Below, piece by piece: positions 27,512-35,596 of a stretch of 64,000 nt of DNA. This DNA comes from Leptospira wolffii serovar Khorat str. Khorat-H2. GTDB lineage: Bacteria; Spirochaetota; Leptospiria; Leptospirales; Leptospiraceae. The stretch's first letter is position 1. The number at the start of each line of letters is the position of its first letter. The position numbers and the translations under genes were made by a program. The notes under the pieces were generated by a model. That model was not told where the DNA came from. It was given only the letters and a program-made list of their open reading frames with translations, and searched no databases. The stretch is from assembly GCF_000306115.2 (NCBI RefSeq), contig NZ_AKWX02000007.1, positions 682,001-746,000 of the forward strand, in the 5' to 3' direction.

Positions 27512-28513
27512 ATGTTCGACGAAATTTCCCGATCCATAGACGAATTCGGAAATAGCCTTATCGGCGCCCTTAATAACGTCCAAAACGCGTTCGGGCGGGA
27601 ACTTAGCGTCGCCAAGCCCATCAAGGAAAACGTATTGCAAATGATCGGCAATACGCCTCTTATCCGATTGAACCAGATCGGTTCCCATATCCCGAATGTG
27701 GAGATCTATCTCAAAGCGGAATTCTGTAATCCTACCGGAAGCGTAAAGGATCGTACTGCGCTTTCTATGGTTCTTTCCGCCGAAAGAAGGGGAGAATTGA
27801 AGCAGGGTGGAACCATCTTCCAAGCGGGATACAATACTACTGCGATTTCCTTGGCCTGGATCTCCACTCTAAAGCAATATAAATTCAAAGTCTTTCTCGC
27901 ACCCGATACGGACCAAGAAAAGATCAAAGAGCTGAAGGCGTACGGTGCCTCTGTGGAAGTCGTGCAACTCGCCAAAGGCAACTGGGACGATTCACTATTA
28001 GAAACCGCTAAGGCAGCCAAGGAAAAAGAGAAGGGCAGCGTCATCTTAAACGAATACAAGGATATGGCCAATACTAACGCCCATTTCCTTTTCACAGGGC
28101 CTGAAATCTGGAGAGACCTAGGCGGCAACGTGGACGCATTCGTAGCGGGAGGAGGTTCCGGCGGAACCTTATCCGGAGTGGGAAGATTCCTAAAAGGAAA
28201 GAAACCCTCTTTACGAGTCATCATGGGAGTGAGCAAGAATTCCCGTTTCATACGTAAAATGGTGCAAGGAGATGCGAATCTCCGACTTCCCGAATCTTTC
28301 GATCCCAAAGTCACGGACCAGTATATAGGTGTCGACAGAGAAGAAGCCTTACGTTACCAATCCGAACTCTACCAGAGAGAAGGGATCTTTGCCGGATTGA
28401 CTACCGGTACCACTCTCGCTTCCGCCATCCATTATGCGGAGAGCCTTCCCACAAGGGAGGAGCAAAAATCTCCATCCTACAAGATCGTAGTACTTTCTCC
28501 AGATCGACTCTAA
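27512..28513 (+). CDS. Cysteine synthase-like PLP enzyme with altered substrate loop
   Basis: The 333-residue protein has an amphipathic N-terminal extension of about 40 residues, then the CysK fold start MIGNTPLIRLNQIG. The PLP lysine lies in NPTGSVKDRTA near residue 80. The usual asparagine loop TSGNTG reads FQAGYNTTAIS, keeping Asn-Thr but losing the flanking Ser and Gly. The phosphate loop is GGGSGGTLSG, and the late SSG motif is TTG in FAGLTTGTTL. The C-terminus stops at SPDRL, where the family usually continues PDSGERYLST. It could be a cysteine synthase with other substrate, a cystathionine synthase-like enzyme or a non-catalytic homologue. It follows leuD. Confidence 0.8.
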   Translation: MFDEISRSIDEFGNSLIGALNNVQNAFGRELSVAKPIKENVLQMIGNTPLIRLNQIGSHIPNVEIYLKAEFCNPTGSVKDRTALSMVLSAERRGELKQGGTIFQAGYNTTAISLAWISTLKQYKFKVFLAPDTDQEKIKELKAYGASVEVVQLAKGNWDDSLLETAKAAKEKEKGSVILNEYKDMANTNAHFLFTGPEIWRDLGGNVDAFVAGGGSGGTLSGVGRFLKGKKPSLRVIMGVSKNSRFIRKMVQGDANLRLPESFDPKVTDQYIGVDREEALRYQSELYQREGIFAGLTTGTTLASAIHYAESLPTREEQKSPSYKIVVLSPDRL

Positions 28514-28517
28514 TTCG

Positions 28518-30398
28518 ATGGAATCTCATTACGAGTTCTTAAGGGAATCTCTCCAGAAGGAAAGAAACGCCGAACTCGAAAGATACAAGGCTGAGATTTC
28601 CTCTTCCGATCTGCAAACCAGAGTTCGTACCGGGCTCACCATTTTTCCTTTGGTGTTCGAAGACGCGGAACTTGGCCCGGACGGAAATTGGAAGGTCCTG
28701 CTCAAACCCACTAAGCCGGGAAATACACCGGAGCTTTTTAGAACCGGGACGCCCGTTCGAATTCTAAAAGATACCGAGGACTATTCCAGCGTTCTCTTGA
28801 AGGCAAGCGACGACTCCTATCTGGTCAGCATGGAGGAAGTTCCTGAGTGGGTGGAAGAAGGAAAGCTCGCGTTGGAAATTTTGCCGGACGAGACCAGTTA
28901 TAGAGAATGGGATAAGGGGTTGGAGAAAATTCTATCCGCCCCGAAAGGAACCCGTGCAAAATTCTTTGCGGACCTTTTCTCCGGAAAGATATCCCTTAGT
29001 TCTCCGCATTTTAAAGAAGAGGAGGGGATTTCTTCCGAGTTCAACGAATCCCAAAGACGGGCGATCTCCGCCGTTCTAGAAACGGAAGATTTCGTGTTGG
29101 TCCATGGACCGCCGGGGACCGGAAAGACAAAAACTCTCGTAGAGGCGATTCGACTCCTTGTGGAAAGGGAGAAGAAAGTTTTAGCATCCGCACCTACGAA
29201 CGCCGCTTCCGATTTACTCGTGGAGTCCTTGTCCAAGATCGGGGTTCCCGTTTTAAGAATCGGCCATCCGGCTAGGATTCACCCGGCGGTGCTGGAGAAT
29301 TCCTTGGAGTTAAAACTTATCGCTCATCCGGACGCTAAACTGCTGGAAAGGGACAAAAAGGAAGTCCAGGAACTCCTAAAGAAGGCTCGTAAATACAAAC
29401 GCAATTTCGGGAGAGAAGAAGCGGAAGAGAGAAGACGTCTCTATAAGGAAGCGGACCAATTACGAAAAGGAATCAAGGAAAGGCAAAGGGCCTTGGTTCG
29501 GTATTTACTCGATTCTCATCCTGTAATCGTTTGCACTCATACCGGAGCTTCTTCTCATCTTTTGGAGAATCGCTCCTTCGATTATGCGATTTTGGACGAG
29601 GGAAGTCAAGCGATAGAGCCTGCCTCCTGGTTACCTATTTTAAAGGCGGAGAAAGTAGTAATCGCAGGAGACCCGTTCCAATTGCCTCCTACGGTTCTTT
29701 CCGAGGATCCCTTACTTAAGATTTCCTTAATGGAACGACTTCTTTCCGCATTTCCGGAAAAAGACAGGGTTTTCCTATTGGATACGCAGTATAGAATGAC
29801 CGATCCAATCCAGGAATTTCCGAACCGTACATTCTACGAGGGGCAACTAAAGTCCGGACTCCGGGAATCGGAAAGAAACTTCGTCGTTCCCGAGATCTCC
29901 TCTCTATTCGGTTCTAGTTTGGTCTTTTTGGACAGTTCGGGTACGGATACCGCCGAAGAAACGTTCGAGGGGAGCCTCGGAAATCCTTGGGAAGCGGATT
30001 TCGTTTTCGGAATTCTAAAAAGAATTTTGGATTCGGGAATCTCTCCGGAAAGGATCGCTATCCTCACTCCCTATCGTTACCAAAGATATCTCATTAAGAA
30101 TAGAATCGAAGAATTGTCCGCCGACCGAAAAAACTCGATCGAAGTGGAGACAGTGGATTCCTTTCAGGGAAGGGAGATGGAGATCGTACTCTTCAGTTTG
30201 GTTCGCTCGAATCCGGAAGGACAGGTGGGATTTCTCTCCGAAAGGAGACGCTGGAATGTGGGAATGACTCGCGCCAAACGACTCTTAGTGATGGTAGGAG
30301 ATGGATCCACGGTGGGGCAGGACGAATTCTTCCGGGATTTGATCGGAACCGTGGAAGAAAAGGGAGAGTCCAAAACCGCTTGGGAATTTTTGGACTAG
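28518..30398 (+). CDS. Superfamily 1B helicase, UPF1/IGHMBP2-like
   Basis: The 626-residue protein has Walker A GPPGTGKT near residue 200, an insertion rich in Lys/Arg/Glu helices (residues 270-330), and Walker B AILDEGSQAIEP near 363 (DEGSQ in place of DEAAQ). Motif III GDPFQLPPTV, TQYRM and C-terminal VDSFQGREMEIVLFS and WNVGMTRAKRLLV complete the UPF1-like set. It acts on RNA or DNA 5'-3'. A DUF2439-like OB region in the first 120 residues is consistent with IGHMBP2-type domain order. It starts 4 bases after the cysteine synthase-like gene, which probably shares its transcript. Confidence 0.87.
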   Translation: MESHYEFLRESLQKERNAELERYKAEISSSDLQTRVRTGLTIFPLVFEDAELGPDGNWKVLLKPTKPGNTPELFRTGTPVRILKDTEDYSSVLLKASDDSYLVSMEEVPEWVEEGKLALEILPDETSYREWDKGLEKILSAPKGTRAKFFADLFSGKISLSSPHFKEEEGISSEFNESQRRAISAVLETEDFVLVHGPPGTGKTKTLVEAIRLLVEREKKVLASAPTNAASDLLVESLSKIGVPVLRIGHPARIHPAVLENSLELKLIAHPDAKLLERDKKEVQELLKKARKYKRNFGREEAEERRRLYKEADQLRKGIKERQRALVRYLLDSHPVIVCTHTGASSHLLENRSFDYAILDEGSQAIEPASWLPILKAEKVVIAGDPFQLPPTVLSEDPLLKISLMERLLSAFPEKDRVFLLDTQYRMTDPIQEFPNRTFYEGQLKSGLRESERNFVVPEISSLFGSSLVFLDSSGTDTAEETFEGSLGNPWEADFVFGILKRILDSGISPERIAILTPYRYQRYLIKNRIEELSADRKNSIEVETVDSFQGREMEIVLFSLVRSNPEGQVGFLSERRRWNVGMTRAKRLLVMVGDGSTVGQDEFFRDLIGTVEEKGESKTAWEFLD

Positions 30399-30402
30399 AT
30401 CT

Positions 30403-31029
30403 TCACCAACTGAATTTTTTTCTAACGGGGATCCAGAGAAGCAAAATCCAACCCAGACTCGCTAATACATGGGAAAGAAAAATATGAGGAGCGGATTGCA
30501 CCGGGCAAATAAATTTCAGTGCGAGATTCGAGCCGGCGAATAACAGGCTCAGGAAAAGAAAGGCGGAGAGCCCGGGACGAGCGCTTGCCATTCTACCTAG
30601 TAAAATCCAACTCAAACCTCCGAATAGAATCGTACAAGATACAAGCACCAATGGGCAGAAGCCGATATGCACATGCTCGATCTGGAATTCGTTCACAAAA
30701 CCTACCGTATGGAATCCGATCCAAACGAATACGGAAGCACCTGCACCCCAAAACAACCAGGTCGAGCCTTCTTCCGGATAAGCGGATTTGGTTAATAGAA
30801 TGGCTGTAAGAAGTCCCCAAGCAAGGATAAGTGTCGGTTCCGGCCACCAACCGGGGAATACGGATTGATGCCTGGCTAAGGAAACCGCGTAGCCCAGGAT
30901 AATCCCGGAAACCAAAAGACCGGTCCAAGAAAGGAATAAAACCTTAGAATTCAAATGTCCTTTTGCCGAAATGTCTCGGCTTAGGGTCTGAATTAATTCC
31001 CGGGTCTTTTCCCGTTTAGGGTCTAACAT
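30403..31029 (-). CDS. NrsF/DUF1109-type anti-sigma factor, membrane protein
   Basis: The 208-residue protein has six predicted membrane helices between residues 25 and 200 and a short charged N-terminus. Two conserved cysteines occur in FCPLVLVSC (near 125) and ICPVQSAPH (near 173); the latter plus a following His is a hallmark of NrsF (DUF1109) anti-sigma factors that hold an ECF sigma factor at the membrane. The matching sigma factor is divergent, 117 bases away. The stop is 4 bases from the convergent helicase gene. Confidence 0.83.
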   Translation of the reverse strand: MLDPKREKTRELIQTLSRDISAKGHLNSKVLFLSWTGLLVSGIILGYAVSLARHQSVFPGWWPEPTLILAWGLLTAILLTKSAYPEEGSTWLFWGAGASVFVWIGFHTVGFVNEFQIEHVHIGFCPLVLVSCTILFGGLSWILLGRMASARPGLSAFLFLSLLFAGSNLALKFICPVQSAPHIFLSHVLASLGWILLLWIPVRKKFSW

Positions 31030-31146
31030 TCATCCTCCGTTAGGATTTTATGCTTGGAAGTAAGAAAGATTGGACATCCTTTAAAAATCCAGTCGAATTG
31101 CTTTCTTTGATCCCTAGATTCTTCGAAAGAAACGGAAATTAGTTAC
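31030..31146. promoter_or_regulatory. Divergent region between anti-sigma and ECF sigma genes
   Basis: The 117 bases between the divergent NrsF-like and ECF sigma genes must hold both promoters. ECF factors usually autoregulate, so a paired -35/-10 for the sigma factor is expected here, but I could not pick one with confidence. A CATCCTCCGTTAGG segment just before 31029 contains, on the minus strand, the GGAGG ribosome site of the anti-sigma gene. Confidence 0.45.
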
Positions 31147-31740
31147 ATGGTCGATAAGCGAAAAATCTGGGAGACCCTTTCGGAGAGTATGCGCAAGGCC
31201 CAAGAAGGGGATTCGAGGGAATACGAACGATTACTCTCCCAATGCAGGGAAATTCTAAGCCATTATCTAAGTTCCAAGGTTCGCAACGAATCCGATCGAG
31301 AGGATCTGATCCAGGATATATTGATCGGAATGCATAAGGCAAAAGCGACCTATCGACCGAATCGACCCTTTGCTCCTTGGTTCTTTTCCATCGCCAGATA
31401 TAAGACGATCGACTATATTCGCAGGGCCGGAATCCGGGACAGGACTGTTTCCTTGGAAATCCAGGATATTCCCGTGCCGGAGTCTAACTCCAAACGACCT
31501 GAGGACGAATGGGAGATCGCACAAGGATTGGAGTCCTGGCTTTCCGTATTGGAACCCAGGCAAAGGCAGATCCTTACCATGGCCAAGCTGGACGGTTTTA
31601 GCGTTCGAGAAATTTCCCAAAAGACCGGTCTCTCCGAATCCAACGTAAAAGTGATCGTGCATCGTTCTTTGGAAAAAATGAAACGCTTTTTTTCCGAGTC
31701 AGAGAGAACGGGTAGAGAGTCAAAACTGTCCAAGAAATAG
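31147..31740 (+). CDS. ECF-family RNA polymerase sigma factor
   Basis: The 197-residue protein has sigma region 2 at about residues 25-95 (DREDLIQDILIGMHKAKATY then APWFFSIARYKTIDYIRR) and region 4 at about 125-180 (LEPRQRQILTMAKLDGFSVREISQKTG, SNVKVIVHRSLEKMK). This matches SigF-type ECF factors paired with NrsF. The signal sensed is unknown; NrsF partners respond to oxidants or metals. The acyltransferase gene starts 3 bases after its stop, and clpS-clpA follow, so part of its regulon may be in the same transcript. Confidence 0.92.
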   Translation: MVDKRKIWETLSESMRKAQEGDSREYERLLSQCREILSHYLSSKVRNESDREDLIQDILIGMHKAKATYRPNRPFAPWFFSIARYKTIDYIRRAGIRDRTVSLEIQDIPVPESNSKRPEDEWEIAQGLESWLSVLEPRQRQILTMAKLDGFSVREISQKTGLSESNVKVIVHRSLEKMKRFFSESERTGRESKLSKK

Positions 31741-31743
31741 CAG

Positions 31744-32922
31744 ATGCCCGGCTCCCTGAAGATTCGTAAGATACATTCCCTCCAAACGATTTCACCCGCC
31801 GAATGGAACCGATTAGGAGATCCGAATAATCCTTTTACCGATTTCGAATTTTTCCATTCTTTGGAAAAGTCTCTGTGTATCGGAGGAAGAACTTCCTGGC
31901 AACCCGGGTATTGGATTGCGGAGGACGATTTAGGATTGCATTCCTGCATTCCCTTATTCCACAAATTCGATTCTTACGGAGAGTATGTCTTCGATCACGC
32001 GTGGGCTCATTTCTTCTCGCAGAATGGACTCTCATATTATCCCAAGGGGCTAGTTGCTTATCCGTTTACTCCGGTCAACGGTAAGAAGATTTTAAGAAGA
32101 GAGAATGTATCTTTGGACCAAGCCTTGGACGCTCTTCTTCCTTCTCTTTTGGAGGATTCCGAAAGAAGAAATCTTTCCAGTCTGCATTTTCTATTCTTGG
32201 AAGAAGATGAGGCTAACGCTCTCGGTAAAAGAGGATTCTCCACTCGGATTACTCACCAATTCCATTGGAAAAACAGGGGCTATTCGGGTTTCGAGGATTT
32301 TTTAAACGATTTTCGTTCCAAGAAAAGAATCCAGATTAAAAAGGAGAGGGAGGTTCTCGGTAAGGAAGGAATTCGAGTACTGATAAAAGAAGGAAAAGAG
32401 ATCACGGAATCCGATATGAATCGGATTTACGGATTCTATACCGATACCTATTCCCGTAAATGGGGTTCTCCGTATTTAAATCGAAAGTTTTTCCAATTGG
32501 CTCGGGAAAAATTCACTGACAGGATCGTTCTATTCTTAGCGGAAAAGGAAGGGGAAACTTTAGGAGGAACATTTAATTTAAGAAAAGGGAATAAATTATA
32601 CGGTAGATATTGGGGTTCGGCGGGACATTATCCTTATCTACATTTTGAATGTTGCTATTATTCTCCCATAGAATATTCCATCCGAAACGGATTGGACGTC
32701 TTCGAAGCGGGCGCCCAAGGAGAGCAGAAATTTTTGAGAGGTTTTCCTGCAGTTCCTACATACAGTTCCCATTTCATTTTCCACCCAGGAGCCAGAAATG
32801 CGATTGAACGTTTTTTAGAAAGCGAAAGAATGCAAATGAAGGAAATGATCCGAGAAACGAATTTATCGTCTCCACTAAAAACCGAATACGGAGCCGGAAG
32901 GGAGGGGAGCGAACTCTTATGA
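31744..32922 (+). CDS. FemAB-like GNAT acyltransferase (COG3146, DUF482)
   Basis: The 392-residue protein matches the COG3146/PF04339 family: NPFTDFEFFHSLEKSLCIGG near residue 30, WQPGYWIAEDD, FDHAWAHFF near 85, YYPKGLVAYPFTPVNG near 100, KKRIQIKKERE near 200, and YGRYWGS plus FECCYYSPIEY near 300. The family is duplicated-GNAT like FemAB and the aminoacyl-tRNA protein transferases Aat and Bpt. It is usually called peptidoglycan-related without proof. Here it overlaps clpS by 4 bases (ATGA), and clpS overlaps clpA, so it is expressed with the N-degron machinery. Confidence 0.87.
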   Translation: MPGSLKIRKIHSLQTISPAEWNRLGDPNNPFTDFEFFHSLEKSLCIGGRTSWQPGYWIAEDDLGLHSCIPLFHKFDSYGEYVFDHAWAHFFSQNGLSYYPKGLVAYPFTPVNGKKILRRENVSLDQALDALLPSLLEDSERRNLSSLHFLFLEEDEANALGKRGFSTRITHQFHWKNRGYSGFEDFLNDFRSKKRIQIKKEREVLGKEGIRVLIKEGKEITESDMNRIYGFYTDTYSRKWGSPYLNRKFFQLAREKFTDRIVLFLAEKEGETLGGTFNLRKGNKLYGRYWGSAGHYPYLHFECCYYSPIEYSIRNGLDVFEAGAQGEQKFLRGFPAVPTYSSHFIFHPGARNAIERFLESERMQMKEMIRETNLSSPLKTEYGAGREGSELL

Positions 32923-33245
32923 GCGAATTAAGGACGGAAGAAGAAACCCTTACCCGAGAAAAAATAAAACTGAAAAGACCCGCCAAATACCGGGTCGTCA
33001 TACTAAACGACGATTACACTCCCATGGAATTCGTGGTTTGGATTTTGAGGGTGGTTTTTTACCGCACTCAGGTGGAAAGCGAGCAGATCATGTTAAAGGC
33101 GCATACAACCGGAAAGGCTCTCTGCGGAGTCTATTCTCATGACGTGGCTCGCACTAAAGTAAACGAAACACATATGTTGGCCGAAGAACACGGACATCCT
33201 CTGCATTGCCAGATGGAGATAGAAGACGGAGAGGAGGAATCATGA
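32919..33245 (+). CDS. clpS: ClpS adaptor protein
   Basis: The 108-residue protein has an N-terminal charged tail and the ClpS fold: YRVVILNDDYTPMEFVVWIL near residue 27 with the Asn-Asp-Asp pocket residues, then MLKAHTTGKALCGVYSHDVARTKV near 67. ClpS recognises N-degron substrates and delivers them to ClpAP. The Met in DYTPMEF at the pocket fits a classical ClpS. It overlaps clpA by 4 bases and the upstream acyltransferase by 4 bases. Confidence 0.95.
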   Translation: MSELRTEEETLTREKIKLKRPAKYRVVILNDDYTPMEFVVWILRVVFYRTQVESEQIMLKAHTTGKALCGVYSHDVARTKVNETHMLAEEHGHPLHCQMEIEDGEEES

Positions 33246-35482
33246 CCCTGTCGGAAGAGCTGGAAAAAACGTTAAATCAAGCCAGAACGGAGGCCCTCCG
33301 TAGAAGGAATGAATACATCACCCTGGAGCATATTCTTCTCGCGTTAACCTACGATTCCGTCGGGCAGGAAGTTCTTCTTGCATGCGGAGCGGATCTGGAG
33401 CAATTACGGACGGAGCTCCGGGAATATCTAGATACCGAAATGGAATCGGTCGCAGAGAGTTTCGGAGAGATTGAGCCGGAATATACGATCGGTGCCCAAA
33501 GAGTTTTACAGCTCGCCGCTTTCCATGTCCAGTCGACTCAAAAAAAGACCTTGGATGGAGGATATGTACTCGCTTCCATCTTTAGAGAGGATCAGTCTCA
33601 CGCCGTATTTTTCTTAGGACGCCAAGATATCACCCGTTTCGATGTGGTTCGATATATTTCCCATGGGATCAAGAAAGACGGGCAGAAAGTAGGAGAGGGA
33701 GCCGGAGGCTCCGAGGACGCTTCTAAAAAATTATCCGGAGATCCTTTGGCCGATTTCTGCGTGGATCTGACTGAAAAGGCTCGAAAAGGTAAATTGGATC
33801 CTTTGGTAGGTAGAGCGGAAGAAATCGAAAGAACGATCCATATTCTCGCAAGAAGAAGAAAGAATAATCCTATCTTTGTGGGAGATGCCGGGGTCGGTAA
33901 GACAGCCATCGTAGAAGGCTTGGCACTGGGAATCGTCTCCGGAAAAGTACCCGACGTATTAAAGAATACGAAACTATTTTCCCTGGATATGGGACTACTT
34001 CTTGCAGGAACGAAATTCAGAGGAGAATTCGAGGAAAGACTCAAGAACGTGGTCCAGGCGATTACCGCGGATCCGAATAACGTTCTATTTGTGGACGAGA
34101 TCCATACCATCATCGGAGCCGGAGCCGTTTCCGGAGGATCCTTGGACGCTTCCAATCTTTTGAAGCCCGCTCTTTCCAACGGAGAGCTTCGTTGTATAGG
34201 AACGACTACTTATAAGGAATACAAGGCGATCTTCGAGAAGGACCATGCATTATCCCGCCGTTTCCAAAAACTGGAAGTCAACGAGCCTTCCGTAGAGGAC
34301 ACGATCCTGATCCTGAAAGGCCTTTTACCGAAATACGAAGAATTTCACGGAGTCAAATATTCTTCCCAAGCGGTGGAAGAAGCGGCTCGTCTATCGGAAA
34401 GATACATTTTGGATAGAAAGCTTCCGGATAAGGCGATCGATCTTTTGGACGAGGCAGGAGCCAAAGTGAAGTTACGCTCTCATGCTAAATCGAAAACGGT
34501 AAGTGTGAAGGAGATCGAGGAACTGGTTTCCAAGATCTCCAAGATTCCTCCTAGAACCGTCAAGGCCGATGATAGGGAAAAACTGAAGGTTTTGGACGAG
34601 GAACTCAAACGCAAGATCTACGGTCAAGACAAGGCGGTCACGGAACTCGTGCAGGCGATTCGTCTTTCCCGCAGCGGGCTGTCCGAACCGGGTAAACCAG
34701 TCGGCTCTTTCTTATTTGCCGGACCCACAGGAGTCGGAAAGACGGAGCTTTCCAAACAATTGGCCGCTATCTTAGGAGTGGAATTCATCCGCTTCGATAT
34801 GAGCGAATATATGGAGAAGCATACAGTCTCCCGTTTGATCGGTTCTCCTCCCGGCTATGTGGGCTTCGAGCAGGGAGGACAACTTACAGATGCGATCGTG
34901 AGGACTCCTCATTGCGTTCTTCTTTTGGATGAGATAGAGAAGGCTCACGAAGATATTTATAATATTCTACTGCAAATCATGGACCATGCGACTCTTACGG
35001 ACAATAATGGTAGGAAAGCGGATTTCAAACAGGTCATTCTGATCATGACGACGAATACCGGTGCGAGAGAGAGGGCGAGTAATCCTTTAGGCTTCGATAA
35101 TGCCGCCATGCAAGACCGTGGAATGAAGGCCATTGAGAGACAATTCTCCCCTGAATTTCGAAATAGACTCACTTCCGTGATCGAATTCGCAAGTCTGGAC
35201 GAGGGAATCGTATCCAAAGTGGTTCACAAGCAGTTGGAGCTATTGGAAATCAGATTAAAGGAAAAATCGGTGGTCTTAAAATACGGAGAAGAGGTCCTTC
35301 TATGGATCGCCCGCAAATCCTACGATCCTTTGTTCGGGGCAAGACCGGTGCAGAGATGGATCGATTCCAATATTTCCAAAAAACTTTCCGAAGAGATTCT
35401 CTTCGGGGCTCTCAAAAACGGGGGGAACGTGGGGTTGGAAATCAGAGAGGAAGAGTTGCATTTGGAATTCGTAGAAAAATAA
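33242..35482 (+). CDS. clpA: ATP-dependent Clp protease ATPase subunit ClpA
   Basis: The start is ATG at 33242 with GGAGAGGAGG upstream; a longer reading from 33206 overlaps clpS. The 746-residue protein has an N-terminal Clp_N domain (residues 1-150), the first AAA+ module with GDAGVGKTA near 219 and LFVDEIHTIIGAG near 283, and the second with GPTGVGKTE near 497 and LLLDEIEKA near 563. The second module has an SMEYMEK-like pore motif (DMSEYMEKH). There is no long M-domain, so it is ClpA and not ClpB. It works with ClpP (absent here) and ClpS. The unit ends with a small hairpin near 35503. Confidence 0.95.
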   Translation: MTLSEELEKTLNQARTEALRRRNEYITLEHILLALTYDSVGQEVLLACGADLEQLRTELREYLDTEMESVAESFGEIEPEYTIGAQRVLQLAAFHVQSTQKKTLDGGYVLASIFREDQSHAVFFLGRQDITRFDVVRYISHGIKKDGQKVGEGAGGSEDASKKLSGDPLADFCVDLTEKARKGKLDPLVGRAEEIERTIHILARRRKNNPIFVGDAGVGKTAIVEGLALGIVSGKVPDVLKNTKLFSLDMGLLLAGTKFRGEFEERLKNVVQAITADPNNVLFVDEIHTIIGAGAVSGGSLDASNLLKPALSNGELRCIGTTTYKEYKAIFEKDHALSRRFQKLEVNEPSVEDTILILKGLLPKYEEFHGVKYSSQAVEEAARLSERYILDRKLPDKAIDLLDEAGAKVKLRSHAKSKTVSVKEIEELVSKISKIPPRTVKADDREKLKVLDEELKRKIYGQDKAVTELVQAIRLSRSGLSEPGKPVGSFLFAGPTGVGKTELSKQLAAILGVEFIRFDMSEYMEKHTVSRLIGSPPGYVGFEQGGQLTDAIVRTPHCVLLLDEIEKAHEDIYNILLQIMDHATLTDNNGRKADFKQVILIMTTNTGARERASNPLGFDNAAMQDRGMKAIERQFSPEFRNRLTSVIEFASLDEGIVSKVVHKQLELLEIRLKEKSVVLKYGEEVLLWIARKSYDPLFGARPVQRWIDSNISKKLSEEILFGALKNGGNVGLEIREEELHLEFVEK

Positions 35483-35502
35483 TTTGGATAAAATGTATAG
35501 GG

Positions 35503-35529
35503 CTTCCCCTTCTCGTTTGAACGGGGAAG
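35503..35529 (+). terminator. Hairpin after clpA
   Basis: CTTCCCC and GGGGAAG (7-base stem) enclose a 13-base loop in which TTC can pair with GAA. No T run follows, so it is a weak candidate for termination or transcript-end stabilisation of the clpS-clpA unit. It lies between the clpA stop (35482) and ggt (35597). Confidence 0.45.
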
Positions 35530-35596
35530 TCTCAAGCTAAGCGGAAACCGAAGCGTTCTATAAAAAAAAACTAGAGACTCAGATTCGAATTTCCAA

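Noticed and set aside
33598..34179. 193-residue minus-strand open frame inside clpA
   Set aside because: It lies wholly in a conserved AAA+ gene on the other strand and has no own signals.
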